64,000 bases of DNA from NCBI GenBank assembly GCA_958295975.1, contig OY282446.1, positions 721,289 to 785,288 of the forward strand, written 5' to 3'. The stretch is from Tepidiformaceae bacterium (GTDB lineage: Bacteria; Chloroflexota; Dehalococcoidia; Tepidiformales; Tepidiformaceae). The position numbers and the translations under genes are program-made. Each line of letters starts with the position of its first letter. Positions within the stretch are counted from its first letter, which is position 1. The notes beneath the pieces are model-generated. The model saw only the letters and a program-made list of their open reading frames with translations. It made no database searches and was not told the origin of the DNA. Positions 26,340 through 34,988 of this stretch are shown piece by piece.

Positions 26340-26429
26340 GAAGGCGTTCCCGCCGATGATAGCAGAGCGCCGCGCGGCCCCCGCACGCGCGTATCGTGCG
26401 GGCGGCGGGCGTTCCCGCGGAGGCGCGAC

Positions 26430-27578
26430 ATGGCGGACATCAACGGGCGCGTGACGGCGGCGCTGGAGGAGCTGATCGCCAGCGGCGCGGAGAGCGGGCT
26501 GCAGGTGGCCGCCTGGCATCGCGGCGAGCAGGTGGTGGACGCCTGGGCGGGGCTGGCCGACGCGGAGACGGGCCGCCCCGTGGACGGGGACACGCTCTTC
26601 ACCTCCTTCTCCTGCACGAAGGGGGTGACGGCCACGGCCATCCACCTGCTGGTCGAGCGGGGGGCGCTGGCCTACGACGAGCCGGTGGCGGCGCACTGGC
26701 CGGAGTTCGCGCAGCGGGGCAAGCAGGGCGTCACCATCCGGCACGCCCTCACGCATCGCGCGGGCGTGCCGCAGATGCCGGAGGGAGTGACGCCCGCGCT
26801 GATGGCGGACTGGGAGTACATGTGCGGGGCCATCGCCGCGCTGGAGCCGCTCTGGGAGCCGGGCGCGCGCACGGGCTACCACGCCTACACCTTCGGCTGG
26901 ATTCTGGGGGAAGTGGCGCGGCGCGCGGACGGGCGCTCCATCAACCGCTTCACGCAGGAGGAGATTTGCGGGCCGCTGGGGCTGGACGGCATCCACCTGG
27001 GCGTGACGGGGGCGGACGAGGCGCGCGTGGCGCGGCTGGTGGACGGCCCGCGCGCGGACGCGCCGCCCCCGCCGCCGGACGCGCTCATCCTGCGCGCCAT
27101 CCCGCCCGCCGTGGGCATTCTGGCGGCGCCCTACAACGAGCCGGCGGTGCGGCGCGCGGCCCTGCCCGCCCACGGGGGGCTGCTGAACGCGCGCTCGCTG
27201 GCGCGCCTCTACGCGGCGCTGGGGAACGGGGGCGAGCTGGACGGCGTGCGCCTGCTGCCGGAGGAGCGCGTGCGCACGGCCACGCGCCAGCAGACGGACG
27301 ACGTCGACCTCGTCATCCAGCAGCCGGTGCGGAAGGCGCTGGGCTACCTCCAGAGCGGCCCCATTTCGGCCATGGGCCCGCGCGCGAGCGCCTTCGGCCA
27401 CCCGGGCGCGGGCGGCGCCATCGGCTTCGCCGACCCGGAGCGCGAGTTCGCCTTCGCCCTCACGAAGAGCTCGCTGGTGGCGGGGTCGGAGCCGGGCACG
27501 AGCGCGGCGGAGGTGGTCGGCGCGCTGGTGCGGCGCGAGCTGGGCTTCCCCGACGAGGAGGGCGCGGGCGCTAGCTGA
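26430..27578 (+). CDS. serine beta-lactamase-fold esterase (family VIII carboxylesterase-like)
   Basis: 382 residues. The catalytic SxxK is FTSFSCTKGVTA, and the second motif Tyr is in TGYHAYTFGW. Late in the chain AFGHPGAGG replaces the KTG box of beta-lactamases with HPGAGG, typical of EstB-like esterases. No signal peptide, so cytoplasmic. GCGGAGG precedes the ATG. Its 3' end overlaps the convergent yqeY by 8 nt. Confidence 0.9.
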   Translation: MADINGRVTAALEELIASGAESGLQVAAWHRGEQVVDAWAGLADAETGRPVDGDTLFTSFSCTKGVTATAIHLLVERGALAYDEPVAAHWPEFAQRGKQGVTIRHALTHRAGVPQMPEGVTPALMADWEYMCGAIAALEPLWEPGARTGYHAYTFGWILGEVARRADGRSINRFTQEEICGPLGLDGIHLGVTGADEARVARLVDGPRADAPPPPPDALILRAIPPAVGILAAPYNEPAVRRAALPAHGGLLNARSLARLYAALGNGGELDGVRLLPEERVRTATRQQTDDVDLVIQQPVRKALGYLQSGPISAMGPRASAFGHPGAGGAIGFADPEREFAFALTKSSLVAGSEPGTSAAEVVGALVRRELGFPDEEGAGAS

Positions 27579-28017
27579 GCAGCTCGCGCACGATGCCGCT
27601 GATCTCACGGCCATCGGCGCGCCCGCGGAAGCGCTCGACGAGCGCGGGCATGACCTTGCCCAGGTCGCGCGGCCCGGAGGCTCCGGCGTCGGCGATGGCG
27701 GCGCGCGCGGCCTCCACCAGCTCCTCGCGGCCCGCCGGTTCGGGCAGGTAGCCGCGGAGCGCGCGCAGCTCCAGCTCCTCGCGCTCGACGAGGTCGTCGC
27801 GCCCGCCGCGGCGGAATTCGGCGATGCTCTCGCGGCGCTGCTTCACCTGCCGCTGGACGACGGCGAGGACGGCGCCCTCGTCGAGTTCGCCGCGGGCCTC
27901 GATCTCGGCGTTGCGGATAGCCGCGGAGAGCAGGCGCAGGGCGGACTTGCGCGGCTCGTCGCGCGCGCGCATGGCATCGCGCAGGTCGCCCGCGATGCGC
28001 TCGCGCAGGGCCGCCAT
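27571..28017 (-). CDS. yqeY: GatB/YqeY domain protein
   Basis: 148 residues, the normal size. It opens with ALRERIAGDLRDAMRARDEPRKSALRLL and ends with GKVMPALVERFRGRADGREISGIV, the YqeY pattern related to the tail of GatB, thought to bind tRNA-like RNA. It directly follows rpsU, as in many bacteria. Confidence 0.93.
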   Translation of the reverse strand: MAALRERIAGDLRDAMRARDEPRKSALRLLSAAIRNAEIEARGELDEGAVLAVVQRQVKQRRESIAEFRRGGRDDLVEREELELRALRGYLPEPAGREELVEAARAAIADAGASGPRDLGKVMPALVERFRGRADGREISGIVRELLS

Positions 28018-28024
28018 GGGCGAG

Positions 28025-28240
28025 CTAGCGCCCGGAGCGGGCGCGCGCCTCGGCGCGGAGCTGCTTCTTGCGCAGCTTGCGGAGGCGCGCGGCCTCCTTC
28101 TTCTTGCGCTTCACGCTGGGCTTTTCGTAGTGCTGACGCTTGCGCGTCTCGGAGAGGATGCCGTCCTGCTGCACGCGCTTGTTGAAGCGCTTGAGCGCGG
28201 ACTCAAAGGCCTCGTCCTCGCCAACAATGATTTCAGCCAC
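28025..28240 (-). CDS. rpsU: 30S ribosomal protein S21
   Basis: 71 residues from GTG 28240. (M)[18 protein letters not shown] followed by Arg/Lys-rich helices ([24 protein letters not shown]) is typical S21, which helps mRNA base-pairing on the 30S subunit. It lies 7 nt upstream of yqeY. Confidence 0.96.
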   Translation of the reverse strand: MAEIIVGEDEAFESALKRFNKRVQQDGILSETRKRQHYEKPSVKRKKKEAARLRKLRKKQLRAEARARSGR

Positions 28241-28297
28241 GCCGCCGGTTCACCGCCCTTCGGCTCGGAATGGTCCGCCGTTCGCGGACAGCGGCGC

Positions 28298-28780
28298 TCA
28301 CGGTACCACCGACTGGCCGCGGGGGGAAGCGGCGGCGCGCACGCGCGCGTCCAACCGCCGCAGGCGCTCCTCCACCCAGACGCCCGGTCGCTCGGCGAGG
28401 ATGCCCGGGGCCTCGAGGTTGTAGCGGTCCTGTCTGGCGCGCAGGGCGCGCGCGGCCTCGGCGAAGGCGCGGCGGCGTTCGGCGATGCGCGGGGCGAGGG
28501 CGCGCCAGCCTCCATCGCCGGCGGCGCGCCGCACGAGGGCCGCGTGCTCGCGCTCGATGTCGTCCAGCCGCGCGGCGTCGCGCTCGATGTCGCGGGCCAG
28601 TTCGAGCCACTCCGGCAGGGCGTTGGCGTTGGCGAGCACATGGTGGGCGAGGCGCAGGTCCCCGGCCAGCCGTCCGGCATCGCGCGGGGGAAGGGGACGG
28701 CCCTCGCCCGCCAAACCCTTGAAGGCGCCCTCCTCCATGGCCCCGAGGATGCGCCGCTCGACGAGCCGCTCGAACCTCAC
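28298..28780 (-). CDS. DUF1992 (DnaJ-homologue subfamily C member 28-like) protein
   Basis: 160 residues from GTG 28780, overlapping the upstream stop by 4 nt. The conserved block (V)RFERLVERRILGAMEEGAF...GEGRPL then ANALPEWLELARDIERD is the DUF1992 domain found in DNAJC28-like proteins. The rest is an Arg-rich helix. Function unknown. Coupled to the sigma-4/winged-helix regulator gene. Confidence 0.85.
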   Translation of the reverse strand: MRFERLVERRILGAMEEGAFKGLAGEGRPLPPRDAGRLAGDLRLAHHVLANANALPEWLELARDIERDAARLDDIEREHAALVRRAAGDGGWRALAPRIAERRRAFAEAARALRARQDRYNLEAPGILAERPGVWVEERLRRLDARVRAAASPRGQSVVP

Positions 28781-30348
28781 GCGGGGGCGACGGCGTCGAG
28801 GGCGGCGAGCACGGCGTCTTCCCCGCGCGCGCGCAGGGTCTCGCGCACGGCGGCGGGCTCCACGCGCAGGGCGGCGGCGAGGGCGTCCAGCGGACGGTCC
28901 CCCGCGTCCGCGCCGAGGGTGAGGCGCAGCCGTTCGGCGCCCGCGGATTCGGCGGGCACGCGCGTGGCGGCGACCGCGCCGCGGGGGGCGTCGAAGTCGA
29001 GGGCGAGGCGGTCGCCGAGCCGCGCGCCGGTCTCCGTGGCGAAGGCCTTGACGCTGCCGATGTTGGGGCCGCTGGGGGAGGCCATGCGCCAGCTGATGCG
29101 GACGCGCGCGCCCGCCTCCGACTCGAACAGCCGCTCCCCGCCGGGCCCCACGCCGAGCGCGGCGGCCACGGGGGCGGGCACCATGCGCCCGGAGCCCCGC
29201 AGCGTGTCGCGGATGACGTCGAGCAGGAAGCGGAGGCGGTCGGGGGAGGGGCGGTAGACGCCGGGGACGGTGAGGGCGTCGGGGAGGGCGAGCTCGACGG
29301 GCTCGCCGGAGCGCAGACGGACGCGCCCCCGGTCCACCACGAAGCGGGGGGCGTTGGCGTAGGCGCGCACCGAGCTTTCGGCCACGGAGAAGCGGTCCGT
29401 GACGTCGATGATGATGTCGAGCATGGAGACCTCGCCGCCGCCGCGGGCGATGATCTCCGCGATCTCGTCGGAGATGCCGCGGTACTCCCGCACGCCCCAG
29501 GCGCGCAGGGCGAAGACGGAGCGGTCGGTGCGGACGAAGCGGCGGTCCTCGGTGAGGCGGTTGCGGAAGCCGCGGCGGGAGCGCGGCTCGTCGATGAGGC
29601 GGAAGATTTCGTCGTCGCTGGCGGGGCGGCCCAGCCAGCGCAGGATGACCTCGGCCTTGTCCGTGAGGCTGGGCGGCCAGGGGAGGAAGGTTTCGCCGAA
29701 GCGCTTCATGCCCTCCGGCGTTTCGTCGAGGAGGGCGGTGACGACGGGCGAGGAGACGGAGGCGGTGGCGAGGGTGGCGCGGGCGTCGCGCAGCGCCAGC
29801 CTGCCCGTGGAGGCGGCCCGTTCGCGCAGGATTTCCAGCAGGGCGTCGGGCGTGACGCCCGCGCGCAGGGCCCAGCCCTCGCCCGCCGCGTCGACCCGCT
29901 TCACGGCCAGGTTGAAGCCCGCGGCCCAGACCGCCGTGCGCCAGAGTTCGGCGCGGGCCTCGGCGGTCAGCCCCAGCCCGGGCGCGTCCAAGGCCGCCAG
30001 CTCGGGCACCTCGGCCAGCCCCGACAGGGGGAAGGCCACGCCGAGGCGGTCGGGCAGCGCGGCGGCCAGTTCGCGGGCGGCGGGATCGTCCTCGAGCTGG
30101 CGGCGCACGCGGCGCTCCGTGCGGCGCTGCAGCTGGCGCACGCGCTCGCGGGTGACGCCGTAGACGCGCCCGATGGCCTCGAGCGTGAGGGGCCCATCGG
30201 ACGGCAGCGGCGACGGCTGGCCGCGCGCGTCGCGGGGCAGGTGGAGGGTGCGGACCGCGAAGATGTGGCGGTCGCGCCGTTCCAGCTGGTCCAGCACGGC
30301 GCTGATGGCGCGGGAGGCCTGGGGCGTCACGGCTGCACAGCGTTGCAC
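28777..30348 (-). CDS. sigma-region-4-like HTH plus winged-helix regulator
   Basis: 523 residues from GTG 30348 (an internal GTG six codons on is possible). Residues about 15-85 match sigma-70 region 4: RDRHIFAVRTLHL, then LTLEAIGRVYGVTRERVRQLQ. Several winged-helix units follow; residues about 270-350 hold two in tandem with EDRRFVRTDRSVFALRAWG and NAPRFVVDRGRVRLR, the HARE-HTH pattern. Region 2 is absent, so it is not a complete sigma factor. It probably binds DNA as a regulator or as part of a defence/DNA-modification-sensing protein; target unknown. Confidence 0.7.
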   Translation of the reverse strand: MQRCAAVTPQASRAISAVLDQLERRDRHIFAVRTLHLPRDARGQPSPLPSDGPLTLEAIGRVYGVTRERVRQLQRRTERRVRRQLEDDPAARELAAALPDRLGVAFPLSGLAEVPELAALDAPGLGLTAEARAELWRTAVWAAGFNLAVKRVDAAGEGWALRAGVTPDALLEILRERAASTGRLALRDARATLATASVSSPVVTALLDETPEGMKRFGETFLPWPPSLTDKAEVILRWLGRPASDDEIFRLIDEPRSRRGFRNRLTEDRRFVRTDRSVFALRAWGVREYRGISDEIAEIIARGGGEVSMLDIIIDVTDRFSVAESSVRAYANAPRFVVDRGRVRLRSGEPVELALPDALTVPGVYRPSPDRLRFLLDVIRDTLRGSGRMVPAPVAAALGVGPGGERLFESEAGARVRISWRMASPSGPNIGSVKAFATETGARLGDRLALDFDAPRGAVAATRVPAESAGAERLRLTLGADAGDRPLDALAAALRVEPAAVRETLRARGEDAVLAALDAVAPA

Positions 30349-30395
30349 AGAACGCGCGGTGGGTCAACGGACGCGCGTCCCGTCCGCGGGCGGGG

Positions 30396-30539
30396 TCAGT
30401 CGGCGGAGGGGAGCACCTTGGGCTGCATGAGCTCCATGTCGCGCTCATCGACCCTGAGGTCGCAGTCGCCCGCCTTGAGGACCAGCACCTCGATGCCGGT
30501 CTCCTCGTCCTTGTACCGCTTGCCCATCTGCACGGCCAT
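30396..30539 (-). CDS. 47-residue cysteine-poor sibling of the zinc-ribbon protein
   Basis: ATG 30539 with AGGAGG 8 nt upstream. The product MAVQMGKRYKDEETGIEVLV... aligns residue for residue with the neighbour at 30559: GKRY, then a hydrophobic strand, K/RxG, and a final ...ELMQPK versus ...ELKQK. All zinc-ribbon cysteines are replaced (CPKCG becomes DEETG, CG becomes VD), leaving one Cys in GDCDL. So it is a paralogue that has probably lost metal binding. Function unknown. Confidence 0.65.
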   Translation of the reverse strand: MAVQMGKRYKDEETGIEVLVLKAGDCDLRVDERDMELMQPKVLPSAD

Positions 30540-30558
30540 GGGAAGGTTCCTCCTCGCG

Positions 30559-30681
30559 CTACTTCTGCTTCAGTTCGAGGGGCGTGTCGCCGCAACGGAG
30601 TTCGCCCTCGCCGCCCCTCGTGACGATGAACTCGGCGCCGCATTTCGGGCAGAGGTAGCGCTTTCCCGTCTGTGCCGCCAT
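30559..30681 (-). CDS. 40-residue desulforedoxin-like zinc-ribbon protein
   Basis: ATG 30681 with AGGAGG 8 nt upstream. The product MAAQTGKRYLCPKCGAEFIV... contains CPKCG and one later Cys in ELRCGD, giving three clear metal-binding cysteines of a rubredoxin/desulforedoxin-like knuckle. It is first gene after a promoter at 30723-30752 and is followed 19 nt later by its cysteine-poor sibling. Possibly a redox or zinc-binding protein. Confidence 0.7.
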   Translation of the reverse strand: MAAQTGKRYLCPKCGAEFIVTRGGEGELRCGDTPLELKQK

Positions 30682-30722
30682 CGGCGTTTCCTCCTGCGGT
30701 GGTGGGCCGTCCGTTGGCCCTG

Positions 30723-30752
30723 ATCGTAGCCGCGCCCCCGCGGGAGCGTCAA
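30723..30752 (-). promoter_or_regulatory. sigma-70-type promoter for the small zinc-ribbon pair
   Basis: Read on the minus strand: TTGACG at 30752-30747, 18-nt spacer, TACGAT at 30728-30723. The expected start site is about 30716, roughly 35 nt before the ATG at 30681. Confidence 0.6.
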
Positions 30753-30762
30753 CGAACGCGCG

Positions 30763-32700
30763 CTACTCCTCTTCGACGACGAAGACGACGGCGAGCATGT
30801 CGGCGTGGTAGTCGCAGGTGATGCGGAACTCGCCGGGGGCGTCGAAGGTGAAGGTGCGCACGGTTCCGGCCTGTTCGAGGTCCTCGCCCACCTGCTCGCC
30901 GTCGATGGTGACGGTGTGCAGGCCCTCGACGTTTTCGAATTCGACGGCGGTTCCGGCGAGCACCTTGACGCCCGCGCGGTTGGGGGTTCCGGCCTCGCCG
31001 TCGGCGACGACGGTCCAGTCGTTGGCGTTGGCCAGGATGACGACGTCGGCGGAGACGGCGTCCGGCTCGTCGATCTCGATGGGGCCGCTGCCGATGCCCG
31101 GGAGGGTCTGGAAGGCGCTGGTGGTGAGGGTGTGCTCGACGCAGGCGGTGCCGGGGTTGATCTGGTCGGGCGGGGCCGCGCCCCAGGCGTCGTCGGGGAA
31201 GCGCAGCGTCTTGCCCACGGGCAGGACGGCGTCGGCGGCCACGCCGTTGGCCTCGCCGAGGGTGGCCGCGGTCACGTTGCCGAAGCCGGAGGCGACCTCG
31301 GCGAGGGTGGCGGCGCGCACCACGTAGGCATCGACGGGCGGCAGGGAGATCCAGACCTCGGTGGAGAGCGACCCGACGGCGGTTCCGGCGAGGCCGTTGA
31401 CGTCGAGCAGGGCGGCCACGTCCACGCCGTGGGCGGCGGCGATGGAGGCGAAGGTGTCGCCGAACTGGACGGCGTAGCGCAGGCCCGGGCGCAGGGCCAG
31501 CGCCTGGCCCTCGGCGAGCACGGCGTCCTCGGCGAGGGCGTTGTCCGCGGCCAGCACGGCCACGGGCAGGTCGGTCAGCCCGATCACGGCGCCGCCGCCG
31601 TCCTCGGCCAGCACGGGCAGCAGGTGCGTCTCGGCCACGTCCGCGATGCGCTCGCCCGCGCTCGCCACGTAGATGGCGCCGGACGGCAGCAGGAGCCTGC
31701 GCGCGCCGCCGATCTCGCGGTCGCCCGCGACGTCGCCGACGACCGCGAGCAGGTCGGGGTTGCGGGCGCGGATGTCGTCCGCGCGCACGCCGTGGCGTTC
31801 GGCGATGGCGTCGAGCGTGTCGCCCGCGCGCACGAGCAGGGTGGCGTCGGGCGGCAGGCGCAGCGTGCGGCCGGGCAGCAGGCCGGTGGCGCGGGGGTCG
31901 CCGTCGGGGTTGAGCGCGAGGCGGTCGTCGTCGCCGTCGTAGGGGAGGTAGAAGGCGCCGTCGCCGTCGAAGGCGTGGGCGATGCCGTTGAGCTCGGCGA
32001 TGATGACGGCCCCGACGGAGAGGCGCGCGGCCAGCTTGCGGGGGGTGTCGTTGGCCTCGGCCTTCGTCGTGCGCCCGTCGGGGAGGCGCACGACGCGGCT
32101 CCTGGGGATGGCGTCGTCCATGGAGGCGAAGCCGTTGAGGGCGGCCACCTCGCGCCCGCCCACGCCGTGGGCGTCGGCGATGAGGCCGAGGGTATCGCCC
32201 GTGACGGAGGCGTTCGATTCGTGGTTGAGGTTGTGGGCGAATTCGACGGCGGCCAGCCAGCCGTGGTTGGTGGGGTTGCCGTTGGCGTCGTAGGCGTCCT
32301 CCTCGAGGGGGGCGGTGAGGAGGCGCACGAGGTGGCCGATCTGGTTGGCGGTGAGGCTGCCGCCTTTGGAATCGAGCCAGGCGGGCATGAGCGTGCCCGC
32401 GCGCCCGCATTCGAGCGTGCGGCGGATGAGCTCCTGGTTCTGGCTGAGGACGAGCGGCTCCTGATCGCGGAAGGAGGGCTTGTTGAGCGTGAGGCCGACG
32501 CCGCCCTCGCCGCGGATGCCGTGGCAGGTGCGGCAGTTGTTGGCGTAGAGGAGGGCGCCGCGCTCGATGGACTCGTTCTCGAAGAAGTCGGCCTGGCGCT
32601 GGGCGCGGATGGGCAGGTCGATGGCGGTGTAGGCGGCGCAGCCCGCGACCGTGACGAACATGAGGACGACGACGAGGAAGACCTGCCGCTGCGTGTTCAC
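30763..32700 (-). CDS. cytochrome c - LysM - cupredoxin fusion protein
   Basis: 645 residues from GTG 32700 (GGAGG 5 nt upstream). The N-terminal hydrophobic stretch ends in a lipobox-like VAGC (C21). Residues 45-130 are a monohaem cytochrome c: C56-R-T-C59-H60 and axial Met in TLMP (M105). Residues about 150-520 hold several LysM-like repeats, clearest in RAGDTLDAIAERHGVRADDI and QFGDTFASIAAAHGVDVAAL. Residues about 545-645 form a cupredoxin with type-1 copper ligands H595, C629, H632 and M635 (CDYHADM, amicyanin-type C-x2-H-x2-M). It is last in the cytochrome b/Rieske operon. It probably takes electrons from the complex and passes them on through copper, while LysM binds the cell wall. The fusion is unusual. 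Confidence 0.85.
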   Translation of the reverse strand: MNTQRQVFLVVVLMFVTVAGCAAYTAIDLPIRAQRQADFFENESIERGALLYANNCRTCHGIRGEGGVGLTLNKPSFRDQEPLVLSQNQELIRRTLECGRAGTLMPAWLDSKGGSLTANQIGHLVRLLTAPLEEDAYDANGNPTNHGWLAAVEFAHNLNHESNASVTGDTLGLIADAHGVGGREVAALNGFASMDDAIPRSRVVRLPDGRTTKAEANDTPRKLAARLSVGAVIIAELNGIAHAFDGDGAFYLPYDGDDDRLALNPDGDPRATGLLPGRTLRLPPDATLLVRAGDTLDAIAERHGVRADDIRARNPDLLAVVGDVAGDREIGGARRLLLPSGAIYVASAGERIADVAETHLLPVLAEDGGGAVIGLTDLPVAVLAADNALAEDAVLAEGQALALRPGLRYAVQFGDTFASIAAAHGVDVAALLDVNGLAGTAVGSLSTEVWISLPPVDAYVVRAATLAEVASGFGNVTAATLGEANGVAADAVLPVGKTLRFPDDAWGAAPPDQINPGTACVEHTLTTSAFQTLPGIGSGPIEIDEPDAVSADVVILANANDWTVVADGEAGTPNRAGVKVLAGTAVEFENVEGLHTVTIDGEQVGEDLEQAGTVRTFTFDAPGEFRITCDYHADMLAVVFVVEEE

Positions 32701-32718
32701 CGAGTCCTCCGCCGACCG

Positions 32719-33312
32719 CTAGCCGCCATAGGGGATCGCCCGCAGGGGATTGGGCGGGTTCCCGCCGAGCGTGATGGCGCGCGTGTTGACCGTGACGGAG
32801 CCGTCGGAGTTCTCGGTCACGAGGAAGGTGTCCATGGGGCGGGGGGCGGGGCCGAAGACGCGCACGCCCGCGCGGGAGTAGGTGGAGCCGTGGCAGGGGC
32901 AGCGGAACCAGCCGACGATGCCGGGGAAGGCCACGGCGGCGCCGTCGAAGTCGCCGCGCCAAGGCACGGTGCAGCCGAGGTGGGGGCACTTCCAGTAGAG
33001 GGCGACGAGGCCGCCCGCGCCGCCCTGACCGAGCACGTCGCCCTCGGCGCCGTCGAGGTTGACCAGCCAGAACTTGCCCTCGGTGATGCGCACGGGCTCG
33101 GCCCCGGGCTCGGGGATCTGGATTTTGGGGACGGTGACGGGGCGGCCGAAGCCGGAGGGGCTGCGCAGGTTGAAGAAGCCGAGGAAGGCGGCGCTGAGGG
33201 CGCCGGTGAAGAGGGTGAGGCCAGCGAAGGCGCTCACGCGCATGAAGGAGCGGCGCGACACCTTGCGCGCCTCCACCTGGCGGGCCTGCTCTATTCGCCG
33301 CGCTTGCGCCAT
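32719..33312 (-). CDS. Rieske iron-sulfur subunit of menaquinol oxidoreductase
   Basis: 197 residues. Twin-arginine N-terminus (SRRSFMRVSAFAGLTLF) with one membrane helix. The [2Fe-2S] ligands are CPHLGC and CPCHGS, including the disulfide cysteines. It is 7 nt downstream of the subunit IV gene and 18 nt upstream of the cytochrome/cupredoxin gene. It carries electrons from quinol at the outer face. The length and ligand set fit QcrA/PetC-type proteins. Confidence 0.93.
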   Translation of the reverse strand: MAQARRIEQARQVEARKVSRRSFMRVSAFAGLTLFTGALSAAFLGFFNLRSPSGFGRPVTVPKIQIPEPGAEPVRITEGKFWLVNLDGAEGDVLGQGGAGGLVALYWKCPHLGCTVPWRGDFDGAAVAFPGIVGWFRCPCHGSTYSRAGVRVFGPAPRPMDTFLVTENSDGSVTVNTRAITLGGNPPNPLRAIPYGG

Positions 33313-33319
33313 CGCCCTC

Positions 33320-34210
33320 TCACTCCTGTCCGGGGATGCCTTCGAGCGTGCGCAGGTCCCAGGGCCAGATGAGGTCCTGGCCGGGGCCGCGGAAGGCGGT
33401 GCCGATGATGGTGAGCATGAGGAACACGCCCACGAAGCCGCTCATGAGGGTGATCAGGGCGTCGCGCCGCGAGAGCACCCAGCCGATGCGCCAGAGGGCG
33501 TAGACGAGCAGGCAGGTGAGGCCCACCATGAAGCCCGCGGGGATGCCGATGTCCACGAGCAGGGTGGGCAGGTCGATCTTCTGGAAGGTGGTGACGCCCG
33601 CGCCCGGGCCTTCATCCAGGATCTTGAGGTTGAACCAGAGGTAGGGGATGGAGCTGGCCCAGTCGGGCCAGGGCACGACGGAGGGGTCCTTGAGGGCGGC
33701 GGAGCGTTCGAGGAAGGCGAGCTGGCCGCCGCCGGAGATGCCGAACCAGTCCTTCAGCCAGAGGGCCACCTTGCCGGAGTTCCAGAGGATGAGGGCGAGC
33801 GTGCCGAAGAAGCCCACGATGAAGGAGACGACGGTGTTGCGGATGGAGTTGGCGTCGGCGAACCAGCGGCCCTGGCCCGCGGTGGACTGGTCGAAGTAGG
33901 GGAAGGCGCCGAGCAGGATGAGCCACACGGTGGGCACGATGATGCCCGCGAGGGCGGGGTTCATGTGGAGCAGCAGCTCCTGCAGGTTGAGCAGGTACCA
34001 GGGGGCCTTGGCCGGGTCGTTGGTGACGTTGGCGTTGGCCTCGTCGAGGAGGGGGGCGTTCATGGCGAAGGAGAGGAAGAAGAGGGCGACGGTGAAGAGC
34101 AGGGCGGAGACGAACTCGACGAAGACGAGGTCGGGCCAGACGAGCACCTCCTCGTCGCGGGCGCGCGGCGTGGGGCGCAGGGCGGGGCGGGCGACGACGA
34201 CGGCGGCCAT
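33320..34210 (-). CDS. cytochrome b subunit IV-like protein (PetD/QcrC-like)
   Basis: 296 residues. The block PWYLLNLQELLLHMNPALAG corresponds to the quinol-site region of subunit IV (PEWY-like loop region), followed by helices F-G. Extra hydrophobic segments at the C-terminal end (about residues 205-275) make it longer than plant PetD (about 160). It forms the second half of a split cytochrome b together with the upstream b6-like subunit. Confidence 0.88.
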   Translation of the reverse strand: MAAVVVARPALRPTPRARDEEVLVWPDLVFVEFVSALLFTVALFFLSFAMNAPLLDEANANVTNDPAKAPWYLLNLQELLLHMNPALAGIIVPTVWLILLGAFPYFDQSTAGQGRWFADANSIRNTVVSFIVGFFGTLALILWNSGKVALWLKDWFGISGGGQLAFLERSAALKDPSVVPWPDWASSIPYLWFNLKILDEGPGAGVTTFQKIDLPTLLVDIGIPAGFMVGLTCLLVYALWRIGWVLSRRDALITLMSGFVGVFLMLTIIGTAFRGPGQDLIWPWDLRTLEGIPGQE

Positions 34211-34231
34211 GGCTCAGCTCATCACCATGCG

Positions 34232-34984
34232 CTACAGGGGCCGCGCCAGGCCGCCGTCGCGCCGGATGCGCCAGAAGTGGACGGCCATGAAGATGGCGGC
34301 CAGCAGGGGCAGGCCGATGACGTGCAGGGTGTAGAAGCGGATGAGGGCGTCGGGGCCGACCTCGAAGCCGCCCAGCAGCCAGAACTTCGTCTTGGGGCCG
34401 AGCACGGGGGCGGAGCCCGCGATGTTGGTGCCCACCGTGATGGCCCAGAAGGCCAGCTGGTCCCAGGGCAGCAGGTAGCCCGTGAAGCTGAGCAGGAAGG
34501 TGAGCACCAGCAGGACGACGCCGACCACCCAGTTGAATTCGCGCGGGGGCTTGTAGGCCCCGGTGTAGAAGACGCGCAGCATGTGCAGGAAGACGAGGAT
34601 GACCATGGCGTGGGCCATCCAGCGGTGCATGTTGCGCATGAGCTGGCCGAACTGGACGTTCGTCTGGATGTTCTGGATGTCGAGGTAGGCGCGGTCCACG
34701 CTGGGCACGTAGTAGAACATGAGCAGGATGCCGGTGACGGTGAGCCCCAGGAACATGAAGAAGGTGAGGCCGCCGAGGCAGTAGGTGTGCGTGATCTTGA
34801 CGTGCGTGCGGTGGATGCGCGTGGGGTGCAGGTGGAGGAAGACGTTGGTGGCGACCACCAGCATCTGGTTGCGGGGCGTGTTGGGATAGCCCGTGCGGAA
34901 GATCGAGCGCCACAGGTAGTTGTGGAAGAGCTTGTCGTAGATGCGGTCGCCGAGGGTCGGCTGGGCGGGCTGCTCGAGGGCCAT
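34232..34984 (-). CDS. b6-type cytochrome b with heme c_i cysteine
   Basis: 250 residues from ATG 34984; GGGAG lies 10 nt upstream inside the end of the small membrane ORF. Four helices. Bis-His heme ligands occur in two helices: [18 protein letters not shown] (H...H 14 apart) and [19 protein letters not shown] (15 apart), the b6-type spacing. C69 in [14 protein letters not shown] aligns with the b6 cysteine that covalently holds heme c_i (c_n). So this is the N-terminal half of a b6f/menaquinol-type complex rather than a full-length mitochondrial-type cytochrome b. Confidence 0.93.
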   Translation of the reverse strand: MALEQPAQPTLGDRIYDKLFHNYLWRSIFRTGYPNTPRNQMLVVATNVFLHLHPTRIHRTHVKITHTYCLGGLTFFMFLGLTVTGILLMFYYVPSVDRAYLDIQNIQTNVQFGQLMRNMHRWMAHAMVILVFLHMLRVFYTGAYKPPREFNWVVGVVLLVLTFLLSFTGYLLPWDQLAFWAITVGTNIAGSAPVLGPKTKFWLLGGFEVGPDALIRFYTLHVIGLPLLAAIFMAVHFWRIRRDGGLARPL

Positions 34985-34988
34985 GGCG

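Noticed and set aside
23412-26429. Upstream 1,000-codon extension of the esterase frame
   Set aside because: Antisense to purQ and the PgpH-like gene; the real esterase starts at ATG 26430 with a ribosome site.
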